Source: Virgibacillus sp. SK37 (GTDB lineage Bacteria; Bacillota; Bacilli; Bacillales; Amphibacillaceae). Taken from it: DNA of 64,000 nt. Positions within the stretch are counted from its first letter, which is position 1, and the number at the start of each line of letters is the position of its first letter. Of this stretch, positions 37,383 to 45,818 are shown one piece after another. The DNA is taken from positions 3,138,213-3,202,212 of the forward strand of contig NZ_CP007161.1 in NCBI RefSeq assembly GCF_000725285.1, read 5' to 3'. The position numbers and the translations under genes were made by a program. The notes below the pieces were generated by a model. It made no database searches. It had not been told where the DNA came from and worked only from the letters and a program-made list of their open reading frames with translations.

Positions 37383-38159
37383 CTAAAAAAGCCCAAGAAA
37401 TTTCTTTTTCTTTATCATTGTCGGTTCCATTCGATTTATGTTTTGATTATCAACAAGTAACTGACTGTTTTCCAAGAACATATAAAAATAATCCGCTCCA
37501 AACTCTTTTTTCAATAAATGAAATGCCTCATCCATGCAGAAGCCACGACTCTTCGTATTATGTGCATCAGAGGCAATGAAATGAGTCAGGTTTGCTTCCA
37601 TGATTTGGTTCGTGAACTTTTGAATGTTTTTGCCAAACTTACCAACAAAGCTGGCTGCTGTTATTTGTGTTAGTGCCCCATTTTGCACAAACTGATACAG
37701 CATGCTTGGATGCTCCAGCAATTCTGAGTTCCGTTCCGGGTGTACAATGATCGGGGTGTAGCCTGCCACTTGAATATCGAACAACATTTGCTTAGCATAT
37801 CGCGGCACATGATTCGAAGCGAATTCCACAAAGACATATTTGGAATGATTAATAGAAAGTACAACCCCATCATCCAGTTCCTTCAGCATGTCCCCATTAA
37901 TCCGTGTTTCCTGTCCCGGTAAAACATGTAACGGGATATCCTTCTCCACCAAGAGAGCGTTCAGCACCTCTACAGATTGAATAATCGTATCTTTTTCATT
38001 ATCATATTTCCCATTTCTATGATGCGGTGTGGCCACAATAGTATGAATTCCCTGTTCCACTGCAGCTTTCGCCATAGCAAGGCTGTCCACTTCTGTTTTA
38101 GCCCCATCATCAATTCCTGGCAATATATGACTGTGTATGTCGATCACATGCTTCCCCAC
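37383..38159 (-). CDS. CpsB/YwqE-family tyrosine-protein phosphatase
   Basis: A 258-residue PHP-fold, metal-dependent phosphatase that removes phosphate from the capsule tyrosine kinase. The metal ligands lie in DIHSHILPGIDDGA, VATPHH, IIVHPERN and FIASDAHNTKSRG, all at expected places. Together with the kinase and chain-length protein it controls polymer length and export. It has its own leader and promoter region of about 340 bases after the kinase terminator. Confidence 0.93.
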   Translation of the reverse strand: MGKHVIDIHSHILPGIDDGAKTEVDSLAMAKAAVEQGIHTIVATPHHRNGKYDNEKDTIIQSVEVLNALLVEKDIPLHVLPGQETRINGDMLKELDDGVVLSINHSKYVFVEFASNHVPRYAKQMLFDIQVAGYTPIIVHPERNSELLEHPSMLYQFVQNGALTQITAASFVGKFGKNIQKFTNQIMEANLTHFIASDAHNTKSRGFCMDEAFHLLKKEFGADYFYMFLENSQLLVDNQNINRMEPTMIKKKKFLGLF

Positions 38160-38460
38160 CTTATAGACATTAACTATTTATTGATAGTCATTATTCTTAT
38201 AATTCAGTATACAAAAGTACATAATTGTTTACAACTAATCCCCTTTAATAGGACTAGGACTTTTAACTTATTTACTATACCATATATCAAATGGTTTGGA
38301 AATAATAGTAAAAGAAAGTAAGTACTTTTATTCATCCCTGTTCTATTAACACCTTTGTTCTCCAAAGACAATATGCTCATCTGTGAAGCAGCCAGACTTC
38401 TTTGTCAGCCCTCTTTAACTAACATAATACTCTTTGATAATCATAACTATTTTCGGCCTA

Positions 38461-38498
38461 AAGTAAAATACCTCCCTGCATGTTTATACAGAGAGGTA
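38461..38498 (-). terminator. Terminator after the tyrosine kinase gene
   Basis: On the minus strand TACCTCTCTG and CAGGGAGGTA pair around a 10-base loop, followed by TTTTACTTT. It lies just beyond the kinase stop. The rest of 38160-38460 is AT-rich leader sequence without a gene. Confidence 0.75.
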
Positions 38499-38502
38499 CA
38501 GA

Positions 38503-39204
38503 TTAATTTGTTCCATAGTAGTAATAATAGTTTGAACCTTTCTTTTCACGATCATTCAATACCGTTCCAAGCAATTTCGCTTTTGCAGGCTCCAATGCTT
38601 CCTTCGCTTTTTGAGCAGCTTCCAGTTCCGTCTTTTTACTTCTGATAACTAAGAGCGTTCCATCTACAATATTTGCAAGGATTTGTGAATCGGTAACCGC
38701 AAGCACAGGTGGTGTGTCAAAAATCACCAGGTCATAGGATTGCTTTGCATCATCCAAAAAGGTTTGCATTTTTCGTGATGCTAATAACTCAGATGGGTTA
38801 GGTGGAATAGGACCACTGGAAATAACATCTAAATTGTCGACATCTGTGCGATTAACTGTTTCCTCTACCGTATGCTCACCAACAAGAACATTGCTTAACC
38901 CACGTAAATTGTCCAGGCGGAACGTATAATGTACTGTCGGTTTACGAAGATCTGCATCGATAAGCAATACTTTTTTACCTTGTTGTGCATAGACAACCGC
39001 CAGATTGGCTGTCGTCATTGACTTACCTTCTGAAGGTCCGGAAGAAGTTACCAGCATCGACGTTAATTCTTCATCAACAGAAGCAAATTGTAAATTTGTC
39101 CGTATTGTCCGGTATTGCTCGGTAATCGGTGACTTAGGATTTAGCTTTGCAATGAGATGCCGCATTTTATTATTCGGTCTAGATTGATTTTTTCGCCGCG
39201 CCAT
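38503..39204 (-). CDS. CpsD/CapB-family tyrosine-protein kinase
   Basis: A 233-residue BY-kinase that autophosphorylates on a C-terminal tyrosine cluster (NYYYYYGTN at the end) and is activated by the membrane chain-length protein. Walker A SGPSEGKSMTTANLA, Walker A' VLLIDADLRKP and Walker B LVIFDTPPVL are visible. ATG at 39204 (MARRKNQ) follows AGGGGTGG; the longer frame to 39270 lacks such a site. It overlaps the chain-length gene by 26 bases. Confidence 0.93.
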   Translation of the reverse strand: MARRKNQSRPNNKMRHLIAKLNPKSPITEQYRTIRTNLQFASVDEELTSMLVTSSGPSEGKSMTTANLAVVYAQQGKKVLLIDADLRKPTVHYTFRLDNLRGLSNVLVGEHTVEETVNRTDVDNLDVISSGPIPPNPSELLASRKMQTFLDDAKQSYDLVIFDTPPVLAVTDSQILANIVDGTLLVIRSKKTELEAAQKAKEALEPAKAKLLGTVLNDREKKGSNYYYYYGTN

Positions 39205-39943
39205 CAAAGCCACCCCTTTTCGTACGTTGTGATTGGAATTTAAATTGATCTGCTCGTACATCAGCATCATTAATATGGGAGATAACCCCTAATACAGGTA
39301 AGCCAATCTTTTTCTCAATATCTTCCTCTGTTGTAATGGTGTTATCCAAGTATTCAAGTAAGAAGGATATCCCAACACCTACCATTGCACCTACGACAAT
39401 CGCAATTGCAATATTAAGCATCGGATTCGGTGCTACCGGAGACGGGTTCTCACTTAATTCAGCCTGTGACAGTACACTGACATTATCTACATTCATAATA
39501 TCTGAAATTTTATCCTGGAAGATGGAAACCGTCGTATTCGCCAATTGTACAGCCAATGCCGGATCCTCATCCGTTGCCGTAACAGTTACCACCTGGGAAT
39601 TCTGCTCACTTGAAACCTGAAGCTTCTCACTAAGCGCGCCAGATGTGTATGGCAGATTTAATTCATCTACCACTTCTTCTAATATCGCCGGACTTTTTAT
39701 CACAACATTATAAGTATTGATAATCTCTACGTTCGTTCGAATATCATTCACATTATATTGTACATTCGGATCCTGCTGTCCCTGATTAACAATAAACTGC
39801 GAGCTGGACTGATAGGTTGGTGTCAACACAAAGTAACTAACCACAGCAGCAATTACTGCCGCCCCTAATACAAATGCAATGATAAGCAACAAGCGCTTCT
39901 TTATTACCTCGAAGATTTCCTTCAAGGATATTGTTTCCTCCAT
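39179..39943 (-). CDS. Polysaccharide chain-length regulator, YveK/CapA type (Wzz domain)
   Basis: A 254-residue membrane protein. The N-terminal Wzz domain begins ISLKEIFEVIKKRLLLIIAF, with one span at about 15-38. A second span near 170-195 (MLNIAIAIVVGAMVGVGISF) is followed by a cytoplasmic tail that activates the BY-kinase. It is first in the polysaccharide locus in transcription order. Confidence 0.9.
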   Translation of the reverse strand: MEETISLKEIFEVIKKRLLLIIAFVLGAAVIAAVVSYFVLTPTYQSSSQFIVNQGQQDPNVQYNVNDIRTNVEIINTYNVVIKSPAILEEVVDELNLPYTSGALSEKLQVSSEQNSQVVTVTATDEDPALAVQLANTTVSIFQDKISDIMNVDNVSVLSQAELSENPSPVAPNPMLNIAIAIVVGAMVGVGISFLLEYLDNTITTEEDIEKKIGLPVLGVISHINDADVRADQFKFQSQRTKRGGFDGAAKKSI

Positions 39944-40338
39944 TATTGTACCTCCATATTCCTTTTACACTAAGCTGGTAAAATATAAGTTGAAATAAGT
40001 ATAATTGCATTCTATTCGACATTACAGTTAGAAATTATACCACATCTTCTCATAATGCAATATATGTTTTTTCAAAACATGGTTAAATTTAGTTGATTTG
40101 TACTTTAAGAGGGAGGGATTTTTGTAGAGATTAATAGAATAGAGGCTCTTTGCAGGCTGGCAATTCTTTATTTCTGACAATATAATAGTATTCCCTTTAT
40201 AAACAGGATTAATATTACAAGTTCATTACAAATTCCCTATATATCTATATTTTTCCTCATAGAACTTATATACTAGAGTCACTTCTTACGAAAAAATGGA
40301 AGAATAAATAGATAGATACGTGAAGGGAGAATCATCGA
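39944..40338. promoter_or_regulatory. Divergent promoter region
   Basis: Nearly 400 AT-rich bases separate the polysaccharide locus (leftward) from the LysM hydrolase gene (rightward). Transcription must start in both directions here, but I see no promoter or operator clear enough to place. No gene found. Confidence 0.4.
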
Positions 40339-41415
40339 TTGGCCAGTAAAAAAATAATAATGTCGGTAACTGCCAGTGCAGCAATAGCAACAATGATTTT
40401 TGGAGCAGATAAAGCCGAAGCGGCATCTTATAAGGTTCAAAGTGGAGATTCATTGTGGTCAATAGCACAGAAGTACAACACCAGCATTTCACAGTTACGT
40501 TCCATCAATGGGATTTCAGGAGATCTTATTTATCCAAACCAAATCATAGAAACAGATAACGAGCAATCATCCAACTCAAATTCTAGCAACAGCTCAAACA
40601 CTACTAAACCATCTACTAATTCAAACTCTACATATACAGTAAAAAGTGGCGATACATTAAGTGGAATTGCCGCTAAACATAACATTTCTCTAAGTAACTT
40701 AATGAAATGGAACAACCTGGATACCACGCTTATCTTCCCCGGAAACGTGTTCGTTGTAAGCAAAAATGGATCTTCTTCAAGTAGCTCTAGCTCTTCTAGC
40801 AGCTCAAGCAGTGGATCAAGCAAGCCATCAACAGGCTCATCCGAGGTATATGTTGTTAAATCCGGAGATTCTTTATCTCGAATCGGCGCACAATACGGTG
40901 TGAGTGTATCCAACTTGAAGAAATGGAACAACCTACGCTCAGACTTAATTTTGATCGGACAGAAATTAAGCATTAACGGAAAGAGTACTGGTTCGAGCTC
41001 AAGTGGTGGATCAAACAGCTCTAGTGGCTCAACTGCAACGAATGTTGACTATAATGTGAACAAGCTTGTCAGCACAGCAAGAAGCGTTATGGGAACGAAA
41101 TATGTATGGGGCGGTTCCACTACAAGCGGATTTGACTGCAGCGGATTCATCTACTATGCATATAAGAACGCTGGTAAAAGCGTAAGCCGCTTATCAACAG
41201 ACGGCTATTACAACCGCTCTTATCATGTAAGCAAGCCACAGGTTGGAGACCTTGTCTTCTTCTCAGGAACTTACAGAAAAGGAATCTCCCACATGGGAAT
41301 CTACGTTGGAAACAACGAATTCATCCATGCAGGAACGTCCACAGGCGTAACGAAGACAAGCCTAAGCAACTCATATTGGAGCAAGCACTTCGATAGCTAC
41401 AAGCGTTTCTATTAA
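40339..41415 (+). CDS. Secreted LysM-NlpC/P60 peptidoglycan endopeptidase
   Basis: A 358-residue cell-wall hydrolase related to LytE/LytF/CwlS. A signal peptide (about 1-28, ending DKAEA) is followed by three LysM repeats (about 30-73, 97-141, 168-212). Each LysM has a SGDSLW or SGDTLS core, and serine/glycine linkers separate them. The NlpC/P60 domain (about 236-358) has the catalytic Cys in [10 protein letters not shown] and His residues in SHMGIYVG and FIHAG. It would cut the D-gamma-glutamyl-meso-DAP bond at cell separation. The start is a TTG 9 bases after GAAGGGAG. Confidence 0.92.
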   Translation: MASKKIIMSVTASAAIATMIFGADKAEAASYKVQSGDSLWSIAQKYNTSISQLRSINGISGDLIYPNQIIETDNEQSSNSNSSNSSNTTKPSTNSNSTYTVKSGDTLSGIAAKHNISLSNLMKWNNLDTTLIFPGNVFVVSKNGSSSSSSSSSSSSSSGSSKPSTGSSEVYVVKSGDSLSRIGAQYGVSVSNLKKWNNLRSDLILIGQKLSINGKSTGSSSSGGSNSSSGSTATNVDYNVNKLVSTARSVMGTKYVWGGSTTSGFDCSGFIYYAYKNAGKSVSRLSTDGYYNRSYHVSKPQVGDLVFFSGTYRKGISHMGIYVGNNEFIHAGTSTGVTKTSLSNSYWSKHFDSYKRFY

Positions 41416-41469
41416 TAGGTCAGCTCAATTACATATGATGTAATAGCACTTATACATTTTAGGTAGGGA

Positions 41470-41499
41470 GAACTCCAGCATGGCTGGAGTTCTTTTTTT
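41470..41499 (+). terminator. Terminator of the LysM hydrolase gene
   Basis: GAACTCCAGC and GCTGGAGTTC form a 10-pair stem around ATG, followed by seven T. Confidence 0.9.
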
Positions 41500-41550
41500 G
41501 TTGTTGGTGGTGGAGGGGCCTTGGGAGGGGAAGACTGCCTCTAGCGAAGC

Positions 41551-41760
41551 TGTCGCGGGTGCGTGCTCGAGTGTCGCGGGTGGACTGCTTGGTGTCTCGG
41601 TTAAGCGCCCGGCTGTCGCGGGTGGACTGCTTGGTGTCTCGGTTGAGCGCCTGGCTGTCGCGGTGGCGATGCTTCCTGTCTCGGTTCGATTGCTGTGTGT
41701 CGCGAGTGGACGCCAAAGTGTCTCGGATGAGAGCGAGGTTGTCGCGGCGCGTCCTCTATT
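41551..41760. repeat. 21-bp periodic array, class B (TGTCKCGG core)
   Basis: Ten cores TGTC[G/T]CG start at 41551, 41572, 41593, 41614, 41635, 41656, 41677, 41698, 41719 and 41740, always exactly 21 bases apart. From the second on, the fifth base alternates G, T, G, T without error. Between cores are about 13 variable GC-rich bases. The array lies between the converging ends of the LysM hydrolase and M4 protease genes, flanked by a terminator on each side. The reverse complement of the core (CGMGAC) matches the array at 55376. Confidence 0.85.
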
Positions 41761-41832
41761 TGACTGCTGGCTCTCTCCTAAGCAACAATCCCTTCCCTTT
41801 CCAACCGGCTTTTCATTAAATTTCTCTCATGG

Positions 41833-41869
41833 AAAAAGCTTGCAGGGCATGATGCCTGCAAGCTTTTTT
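41833..41869. terminator. Bidirectional terminator after the M4 protease
   Basis: AAAAAGCTTGCAGG and CCTGCAAGCTTTTT form a long stem with A/T runs on both sides. It ends the minus-strand protease transcript and could also stop plus-strand read-through. Confidence 0.88.
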
Positions 41870-41875
41870 ACATAT

Positions 41876-43534
41876 TTAATAGATTCCTACTTGATCGAAG
41901 CCGCTTTCGACTGCTTTCTTTTCATTACTATTTTCCCCATAGATATCATCTGCTGATTGTACAATGGCTTTTCTTGCATCACTAAAATTGGATGTTGGCG
42001 TTAAATATACGGTTAGTGCACGATAATAAATTTGCCCAAGTTTTTTCTTACCGATTTGCTCCCCGATCAGATAAGCAGCATGGTTGGTAATAGACGAATT
42101 AACATGCACACCACCATTATCTACCCATATTGGCATTTCATAAAAATCGTCCATATGCTCTGGATAGTAGCCATTTCCATATGGCGCTCTTGCATCAGAA
42201 ACAGGGAATTTCCTTGGATTGCTCAAGCTGCGCAAAGCCGTTCTGCCATCGGCTTTGGCTGCCGGCGCCATAATATCCTCCCCCATTTCCCAATCATCTT
42301 CATCAATCAAAGCTCCGAATACGTCGGCAAACGACTCATTCAACGCGCCCGACTCGAAGCGATAATGTAATCCCGCTGAATGGGTAATCACTCCATGAGT
42401 CATTTCATGGGCAGCTACATCAAGTCCGGCGGATAGTGGTACCATGAACTCACCATCTCCATCGCCATAGGTCATCTGACGGCCATCCCAGAATGCATTA
42501 TTGTAATTTTCCCCAAAGTGAACATTAGATACAATTGCCATCCCATTATCATCAAGCGAATTACGGTCATGTTCACTCAAATAATAATCATACACTGTTT
42601 CTGAGTTATAGTGGGCATCTACAGCAGGACTGAGATAGTCACTTTTCCAGGAGGCACTTTTATTTTCAGCAAGCTCACGTGTATTATAATCAAATGTATA
42701 AATCCCTTCCAAGCCTTCATGTGACTCATCTGATAAAACGAACTTTGCACCTTCTTTTGGTTGTTTGACCTTGGTTGTATGTAGCTTCCTCAACTCACCA
42801 TGCACACCCGTTCCCACACTATTATGCGCCTTACGCTTCACCTCATCCGCGTGTAGCAACGCATTATATTTATCAATGACATTCCCTGTATTGGCATCAA
42901 CAAAAACGAACCAATTACCAGGCTCGTCCCCAAGAAACGTCAAATTCACCTTATAAGTAAGTGTATTTTCACCTTCAAACGGATAGACGACAAGCTCCTT
43001 TGTTGGCTCATATGCCAGTTCATTCGGAGCGTTCGTAGCATCCTTCGCCTTCCGGAGTGCTTGCTTGGCACTAATTGCTGCTTTCGTATCAACTGACGCC
43101 TTCGCAGCCGCCTTATTTCGATGACCATTCATGGATACAACCTCATTTTGCTTATTAAAATGGACAATCACTTCTGCCCCCTCTACAGGAACTCCGTCTT
43201 TTGTTTGGTTAAAACGGACATGGGTCATACCTAAATCATCTTTTTGGATATCCTTTACTTTTAAATTCTTTTCCGGATCCTTCACCCCATGCTTCTTCTC
43301 ATTCTTTTTTAAATACTTCATCGCATTCGCCGCATTACTGCTCGGATGCTTTTCAGAAAACTTCTCCTTTACAAAAACCGGAACACTGGCATTCTTATTC
43401 CAAAACTTCTGTGATTGAGCTTGCGTTTGATTGGTAGAAGTATGCGGATTTGCCAGCACATCACTAATAGAACCCGAACCTACCAATAATGCCGTCGATA
43501 GAACAGCTGAAGCTAAATACTTTTTCTTCAACAA
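41876..43534 (-). CDS. Secreted neutral metalloprotease, M4 (thermolysin/bacillolysin) family
   Basis: A 552-residue pre-pro-protease. A signal peptide (about 1-29) precedes an FTP/PepSY propeptide with GVPVEGAEVIVHFNKQNEV. The mature enzyme has the zinc motif AAHEMTHGVI followed by ALNESFADVFG, which supplies the third zinc ligand, and the later DNGGVHVNSSI with the catalytic His region. The mature part has family length. It is exported and probably feeds on peptides outside the cell. It ends at a strong terminator beside a 21-bp array. Confidence 0.95.
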   Translation of the reverse strand: MLKKKYLASAVLSTALLVGSGSISDVLANPHTSTNQTQAQSQKFWNKNASVPVFVKEKFSEKHPSSNAANAMKYLKKNEKKHGVKDPEKNLKVKDIQKDDLGMTHVRFNQTKDGVPVEGAEVIVHFNKQNEVVSMNGHRNKAAAKASVDTKAAISAKQALRKAKDATNAPNELAYEPTKELVVYPFEGENTLTYKVNLTFLGDEPGNWFVFVDANTGNVIDKYNALLHADEVKRKAHNSVGTGVHGELRKLHTTKVKQPKEGAKFVLSDESHEGLEGIYTFDYNTRELAENKSASWKSDYLSPAVDAHYNSETVYDYYLSEHDRNSLDDNGMAIVSNVHFGENYNNAFWDGRQMTYGDGDGEFMVPLSAGLDVAAHEMTHGVITHSAGLHYRFESGALNESFADVFGALIDEDDWEMGEDIMAPAAKADGRTALRSLSNPRKFPVSDARAPYGNGYYPEHMDDFYEMPIWVDNGGVHVNSSITNHAAYLIGEQIGKKKLGQIYYRALTVYLTPTSNFSDARKAIVQSADDIYGENSNEKKAVESGFDQVGIY

Positions 43535-43723
43535 AACCCCTCCTATAATTTGGTAGTTTTAATTATAGAATAATTTAAATATAGTAGCATGATTAATTAG
43601 AACTGTTTTAATTTTTAGGGTAGAGGTCCTTGTGTTGATGATTATTTTTAAGCTTCAGCAGCAAGATGATAGGTCTATTTGATTAGTCTGACGGCAGAAA
43701 TGGATCTTTAGTTTGGTGAAGGG

Positions 43724-44066
43724 TCTCATATGGGGTGTGGTGTTCTCTCATCTGGCTGGGAGGCTCTCTCATTTGGCCGGGAGGCTCTCTCATATGGAGT
43801 GTGGGCTCTCTCATTTGAGCGGCATGCTCTCTCATATGGAGTGTGGGCTCTCTCATTTGAGCGGCATGCTCTCTCATATGGAGTGTGGGCTCTCTCATTT
43901 GAGCGGCATGCTCTCTCATTTGGGGTGCCGGCTCTCTCATTTGAATGGGCGGATCTCTCATATTGGGTGCTGGTTCTCTCATTTGGACGGCGAGATCTCT
44001 CATATTGGGTGCTGGTTCTCTCATTTGGACTGGCAGGTCTCTCATATCTACCATAAACTCTCTCAT
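43724..44066. repeat. 21-bp periodic array, class A (CTCTCATWTG core), 17 units
   Basis: Cores TCTCAT start at 43724, 43746 and then every 21 bases (43767, 43788 and so on) to 44061: sixteen at exact 21-base spacing. The next bases mostly alternate ATATG and ATTTG. Neighbouring 42-base double units (43788-43913) are almost identical, so recent tandem copying is visible. The array lies between the start of the protease gene and the end of the NERD gene. An open frame of 127 codons on the minus strand (heptads MREPTLH, MREHAAQ) is a by-product of the 21-base period. Confidence 0.9.
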
Positions 44067-44132
44067 TCTATTCTAGAGTTATTTCATTTCTAACTAGTTG
44101 GCCTTTCATTCCCTATTCTTTAACACTCTTAT

Positions 44133-45080
44133 TCACCTTCTCCACCACCATTTTCGGTTGCGGCGATCGTGATAGAGCCCTGCTCCCCTGAGCATTCTAG
44201 TGATTGAACTTTTTTCATTATGCTGTAACCAGTATTGAGCTTGAGAATTTGAAATAGATGGGCCAACTAACAGGAAATAATCAGCCAGTGCTTGCAGATG
44301 TGCTTTTTGATCTTTTTTCTGACAGTGATTGCACATCCATGTGTTGTGTCCTCGCTCCATTCCTAACCTGTTGCAATAGGAGCAGTATATCCCAGGCAAT
44401 AGATCAGACAGGAGAACACCATGTTCTTGGAGAATGTTAGCATTATATTCACTGGAGGCACGTAGCAAAAGCCGTCCTATTTTTTCATGGGGAAGTTTTA
44501 TATCGCTTGCATTCATTCTGTCTAAATCCAAAATTTCTTTCGGGATATACTCAGCATGATGAACTTTTCGCGCAACCTCCTCCTCATCACCACTGACTTT
44601 AATGATGGTGCTCGGTTTACTGATTGCAATAAGCGGATAAATCGGTACTGCTGGGTAACCTTGCTGCTGCAACCAATGTTCCAGCTTCAACTTCTGAAGC
44701 TCCACCTGCGTAATGGGATAGCGATAACCAATTTCCTTTTCGCCATTCTCCCGGGAAAATTGCTTTAATGTTGTGTTAAAAGTAACAACCCCTTTATTAT
44801 TTTTGATTTCAACAAGGTAGATGCCATTTTCACCAATCACCACTGTATCCATTTGAAAAAGTTTGCCTCGTAATTTCAAAGTAAGTTGATGAACAACAGT
44901 AAAATCTTCTGTCAGAAAATCCGTATGATAATCTACTAATTTCTCCCCTTCATAACCGTGCATTTCTCGTGCTGCTTTCGATTCGACTTCCATTAAATTT
45001 GGATGATTTGGGCGGAGCCGTTGTAGGAGTGCTTCATATTTCTTTAAAGAAGTTGGCTTTGTTCGAGTATTTAGTTTCAT
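44133..45080 (-). CDS. NERD-domain protein (nuclease-related)
   Basis: A 315-residue protein. The NERD domain (about 40-150) shows GYEGEKLVDYH, then FQMDTVVIGENGIYLVEIKNNKG, a restriction-endonuclease-like D...E-x-K active site. A four-Cys zinc ribbon (CSYC...CNHC) lies near residues 238-257. Its C-terminal basic tail may bind nucleic acid. NERD proteins are suspected nucleases of unknown target, some linked to DNA processing or defence. It is the only gene between two 21-bp arrays, but a link is speculative. Confidence 0.85.
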   Translation of the reverse strand: MKLNTRTKPTSLKKYEALLQRLRPNHPNLMEVESKAAREMHGYEGEKLVDYHTDFLTEDFTVVHQLTLKLRGKLFQMDTVVIGENGIYLVEIKNNKGVVTFNTTLKQFSRENGEKEIGYRYPITQVELQKLKLEHWLQQQGYPAVPIYPLIAISKPSTIIKVSGDEEEVARKVHHAEYIPKEILDLDRMNASDIKLPHEKIGRLLLRASSEYNANILQEHGVLLSDLLPGIYCSYCNRLGMERGHNTWMCNHCQKKDQKAHLQALADYFLLVGPSISNSQAQYWLQHNEKSSITRMLRGAGLYHDRRNRKWWWRR

Positions 45081-45300
45081 ATTTTTCTCCTTTTTAAAGC
45101 TACTGTAGCACGGTTTGGGAAATGGAGCGAAAAGCCAATAATTGGAATTAGATGCTATGTTGATGCTGAATTTCGAAATTTATTTGTAAGTTTTTCACTA
45201 TCTATTAAGTAAGCAAAGTTCTTTTTAATTATTCTAAATTTCCTTCTAAATCTTTTTTGGTATGTGCTATAATCTATTAAAATACAGGGAGGTGATGGGT

Positions 45301-45516
45301 GTGGAAAAGAAAGAGCAAATAGTAGAAATGCTGAACAAAATAATGACAAGTTTGGAAGATACAGAAGAGCAGTTAGGGCAGCGTGAAGAAGAGGAAGAGA
45401 AAATTGGTTTTCAAGCAGCATCTTCTGCTGAAACAGAGGTTTTGCGGGAGGAAGTTTGGAAGATGAAAGTAGATATTCAACGCATTAAAAACACCTTAGG
45501 AATAAAAATCTTCTAG
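45301..45516 (+). CDS. Small coiled-coil hypothetical protein, 71 residues
   Basis: A highly charged, helical protein (LNKIMTSLEDTEEQLGQR and VWKMKVDIQRIKNTLGI) likely to form a coiled coil. I do not recognise the family. GTG at 45301 lies 8 bases after GGGAGG. It has its own terminator at 45569-45603. Confidence 0.6.
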   Translation: MEKKEQIVEMLNKIMTSLEDTEEQLGQREEEEEKIGFQAASSAETEVLREEVWKMKVDIQRIKNTLGIKIF

Positions 45517-45568
45517 TTAATAAACTCACACATAAAAACACCACGATAGTTAATTAAAATCCACACAG

Positions 45569-45603
45569 AAAAAGGATGGGCAAAACCACGCCCATCCTTT
45601 TTA
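45569..45603 (+). terminator. Terminator of the coiled-coil gene
   Basis: GGATGGGC and GCCCATCC form an 8-pair stem with A-rich and T-rich flanks, so it can work in both directions. A 21-bp array starts 14 bases after it. Confidence 0.88.
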
Positions 45604-45616
45604 GACATTTACTATC

Positions 45617-45805
45617 ATATGAGAGACACTGGCTCCTATTTGAGACAGTAACCGCTTCATATGAGAGACCACCTGCCCCATTTGAGACAGAACCCACCTC
45701 ATATGAGAGACCACCTGCCCCATTTGAGACTGCACCCACCTCATATGAGACAACCCAGGCCCTATTTGAGACAGCACACGCTCCATATGAGAGAGCGCCC
45801 CCCAC
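45617..45805. repeat. 21-bp periodic array, class A, perfectly alternating
   Basis: Nine cores ATNTGAGA start at 45617, 45638, 45659, 45680, 45701, 45722, 45743, 45764 and 45785, all exactly 21 bases apart. The third base alternates A,T,A,T,A,T,A,T,A with no exception. ATATG cores are usually followed by AGAGAC and ATTTG cores by AGAC. The array lies between converging gene ends and runs opposite to the array at 43724. Confidence 0.9.
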
Positions 45806-45818
45806 CAGCAGCACCAGG

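Noticed and set aside
41551-41760. CRISPR array
   Set aside because: Cores are only 8 bases and spacers about 13, far too short. No cas genes are present and spacers of neighbouring units are sometimes near copies of each other.
43683-44066. A 127-codon frame with MREPTLH/MREHAAQ heptads, and similar frames in the other arrays
   Set aside because: 21 bases is 7 codons, so every array is open in several frames on both strands. Arrays at 56931 and 58237 contain 20-base units that break the frame. No ribosome site precedes these frames.
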